From: Pseudomonadota bacterium
Lineage (GTDB): Bacteria; Pseudomonadota; Alphaproteobacteria; Elsterales; Elsteraceae
DNA: 6,492 nt
Assembly (NCBI GenBank): GCA_016195115.1
Contig: JACQAI010000013.1
Span: 1 to 6,492 of the forward strand
Reading direction: 5' to 3'
Each line of letters opens with the position of its first letter. The stretch's first letter is position 1. The translations under genes were made by a program, and so were the position numbers. Below are positions 5,671 through 6,492 of the stretch, one piece after another. The notes beneath the pieces were generated by a model. It searched no databases and was not told the origin of the DNA. It saw only the letters and a list, made by a program, of their open reading frames with translations.

Positions 5671-6492
5671 ATGATCGAGACCCCGCGCGGGCGCCGCGGC
5701 ATGGTGACCGCGCCGCACCATCTCGCCGCCCAGGCTGGGCTCGCGATCCTGCGCGAGGGCGGCAACGCGGTCGAGGCCGCGATCGCCGCGGCCGCGACCA
5801 TCGCGGTGGTCTACCCGCACATGAATTCGATCGGCGGCGACGGCTTCTGGCTGATCGCCGAGCCCGACCACGAGCCGGTCGCGATCGAGGCCTGCGGCCC
5901 CGCCGCGGCGGCCGCGACGATTGCGCACTATCGCGCGCACGGCCTCGCCGAGATCCCGACGCGCGGCGGCCTTGCGGCCAACACGGTGGCGGGCACGGTC
6001 GGCGGTTGGCAGGCGGCGCTCGACCACGCCGCACGCTGGGGTGATGCGCTGCCGCGCGCCCGCCTGCTCGAGGACGCGATCGGGCACGCGCGCGCCGGCA
6101 TCGCGGTGACCGCCAGCCAACGCCGCTACACGACCGCGAAGTGGGACGAGCTCAAGGACCAGCCCGGCTTCGCCGCGGTACTCGCGCCAACCGGCGCGCC
6201 GCCCGCGACCGCCAGCCTGCTCGCCAATCCCGCGCTGGCGGCGACGCTCGAGCGTCTGGCCGTGGCGGGCTTCGACGATTTCTACCGCGGCGACCTGGCG
6301 CGCGCGCTGGCCGCCGACCTGGCGCGCGCCGGCAGTCCGCTGGCGCTCGCCGATCTCGAGGCCTATCGCGCGCGCGCCGTCGCGCCGCTCAAGCTCGGGC
6401 TGCCGTGCGGTACGGTGTGGAACCTGCCGCCGCCGACCCAGGGCCTGGCGTCGCTGATGATCCTCGGCATCTTCGCAAGACTCGACGTGGCC
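5671..6492 (+). CDS. Gamma-glutamyltransferase-family proenzyme (N-terminal half), possibly oxamate amidohydrolase-like; 3' end cut by window edge
   Basis: The frame is open without a stop for 274 codons to the window edge. It starts MIETPRGRRGMVTAPHHLAA, followed by AGLAILREGGNAVEAAIAAA (23-42) and the family element PHMNSIGGDGFWLI (49-62). Later parts are TVAGTVGGW (105-113), a region ending DFYRGDLARALAADLARAGSP, and DLEAYRARAV near residues 228-237, then NLPPPTQGLASLMIL. These are the large-subunit features of GGT-type N-terminal nucleophile hydrolases, which self-cleave at a Thr later in the chain. That Thr is outside the window, so activity cannot be judged. IGGDGFW instead of IGGGGFM, the start directly at the mature domain with no signal peptide, and the short N-terminus fit the HpxW/YwrD-like branch (oxamate amidohydrolase or uncharacterised) better than secreted GGT. 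A full-length relative is about 530 residues, so half is seen. ATG 5671 has AGGG (5661-5664) 6 nt upstream. It is divergent from all other genes here. Confidence 0.88.
   Translation, partial: MIETPRGRRGMVTAPHHLAAQAGLAILREGGNAVEAAIAAAATIAVVYPHMNSIGGDGFWLIAEPDHEPVAIEACGPAAAAATIAHYRAHGLAEIPTRGGLAANTVAGTVGGWQAALDHAARWGDALPRARLLEDAIGHARAGIAVTASQRRYTTAKWDELKDQPGFAAVLAPTGAPPATASLLANPALAATLERLAVAGFDDFYRGDLARALAADLARAGSPLALADLEAYRARAVAPLKLGLPCGTVWNLPPPTQGLASLMILGIFARLDVA

Noticed and set aside
5340..6120. Long open frames on both strands across the DUF4864-hydrolase junction
   Set aside because: They are out-of-frame or antisense to the recognised DUF4864 and hydrolase genes, and are Arg-rich with no domain.
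6291..6330. 15-bp direct repeat CGACCTGGCGCGCGC, 24 bp apart
   Set aside because: It is in frame and encodes two similar helical stretches (DLARALAA and DLARAG) that are usual in this protein family region.

Overview
The window is high-GC bacterial DNA, densely packed with genes. It looks like an alphaproteobacterium, possibly Rhodospirillales- or Hyphomicrobiales-like. That placement rests on the GC-rich codon use, the branched-chain-type ABC transporter layout, an RlmI-like methyltransferase next to gpt, and a small DUF4864-type exported protein. It is an inference from protein resemblance, not a measured phylogeny.

Left part (1-3246, minus strand, read right to left): a hydrophobic/branched-chain amino acid type (HAAT) ABC transporter operon in the order livG (ATPase) - livF (ATPase) - periplasmic substrate-binding protein - livH (permease, cut off by the left window edge). 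The second permease, livM, is expected just beyond base 1. Gaps are short (29 and 19 bp) and livG/livF overlap by 14 bp, so the genes are probably co-transcribed. The ligand cannot be read from the sequence.

Middle (3361-5572, minus strand): an RlmI/YccW-like 23S rRNA cytosine methyltransferase gene, directly preceded by gpt (xanthine-guanine phosphoribosyltransferase), in turn preceded by a gene for a small secreted DUF4864-like protein. All three are co-directional with the liv operon.

Right part (5671-6492, plus strand): the first half of a gamma-glutamyltransferase-family Ntn-hydrolase proenzyme. It is transcribed divergently from the DUF4864 gene across a 98-bp intergenic region and is cut by the right window edge before its catalytic threonine.

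The main oddity is that two otherwise well-preserved genes are broken by small internal deletions, neither a multiple of three. livF lacks the stretch that should hold the ABC signature and Walker B motifs. The methyltransferase lacks about six residues between its N-terminal PUA part and the rest. Assembly or consensus error is as likely as real gene decay. I see no mobile element, CRISPR array, RNA gene or new defence-like system here. No stretch without a gene exceeds 114 bp.
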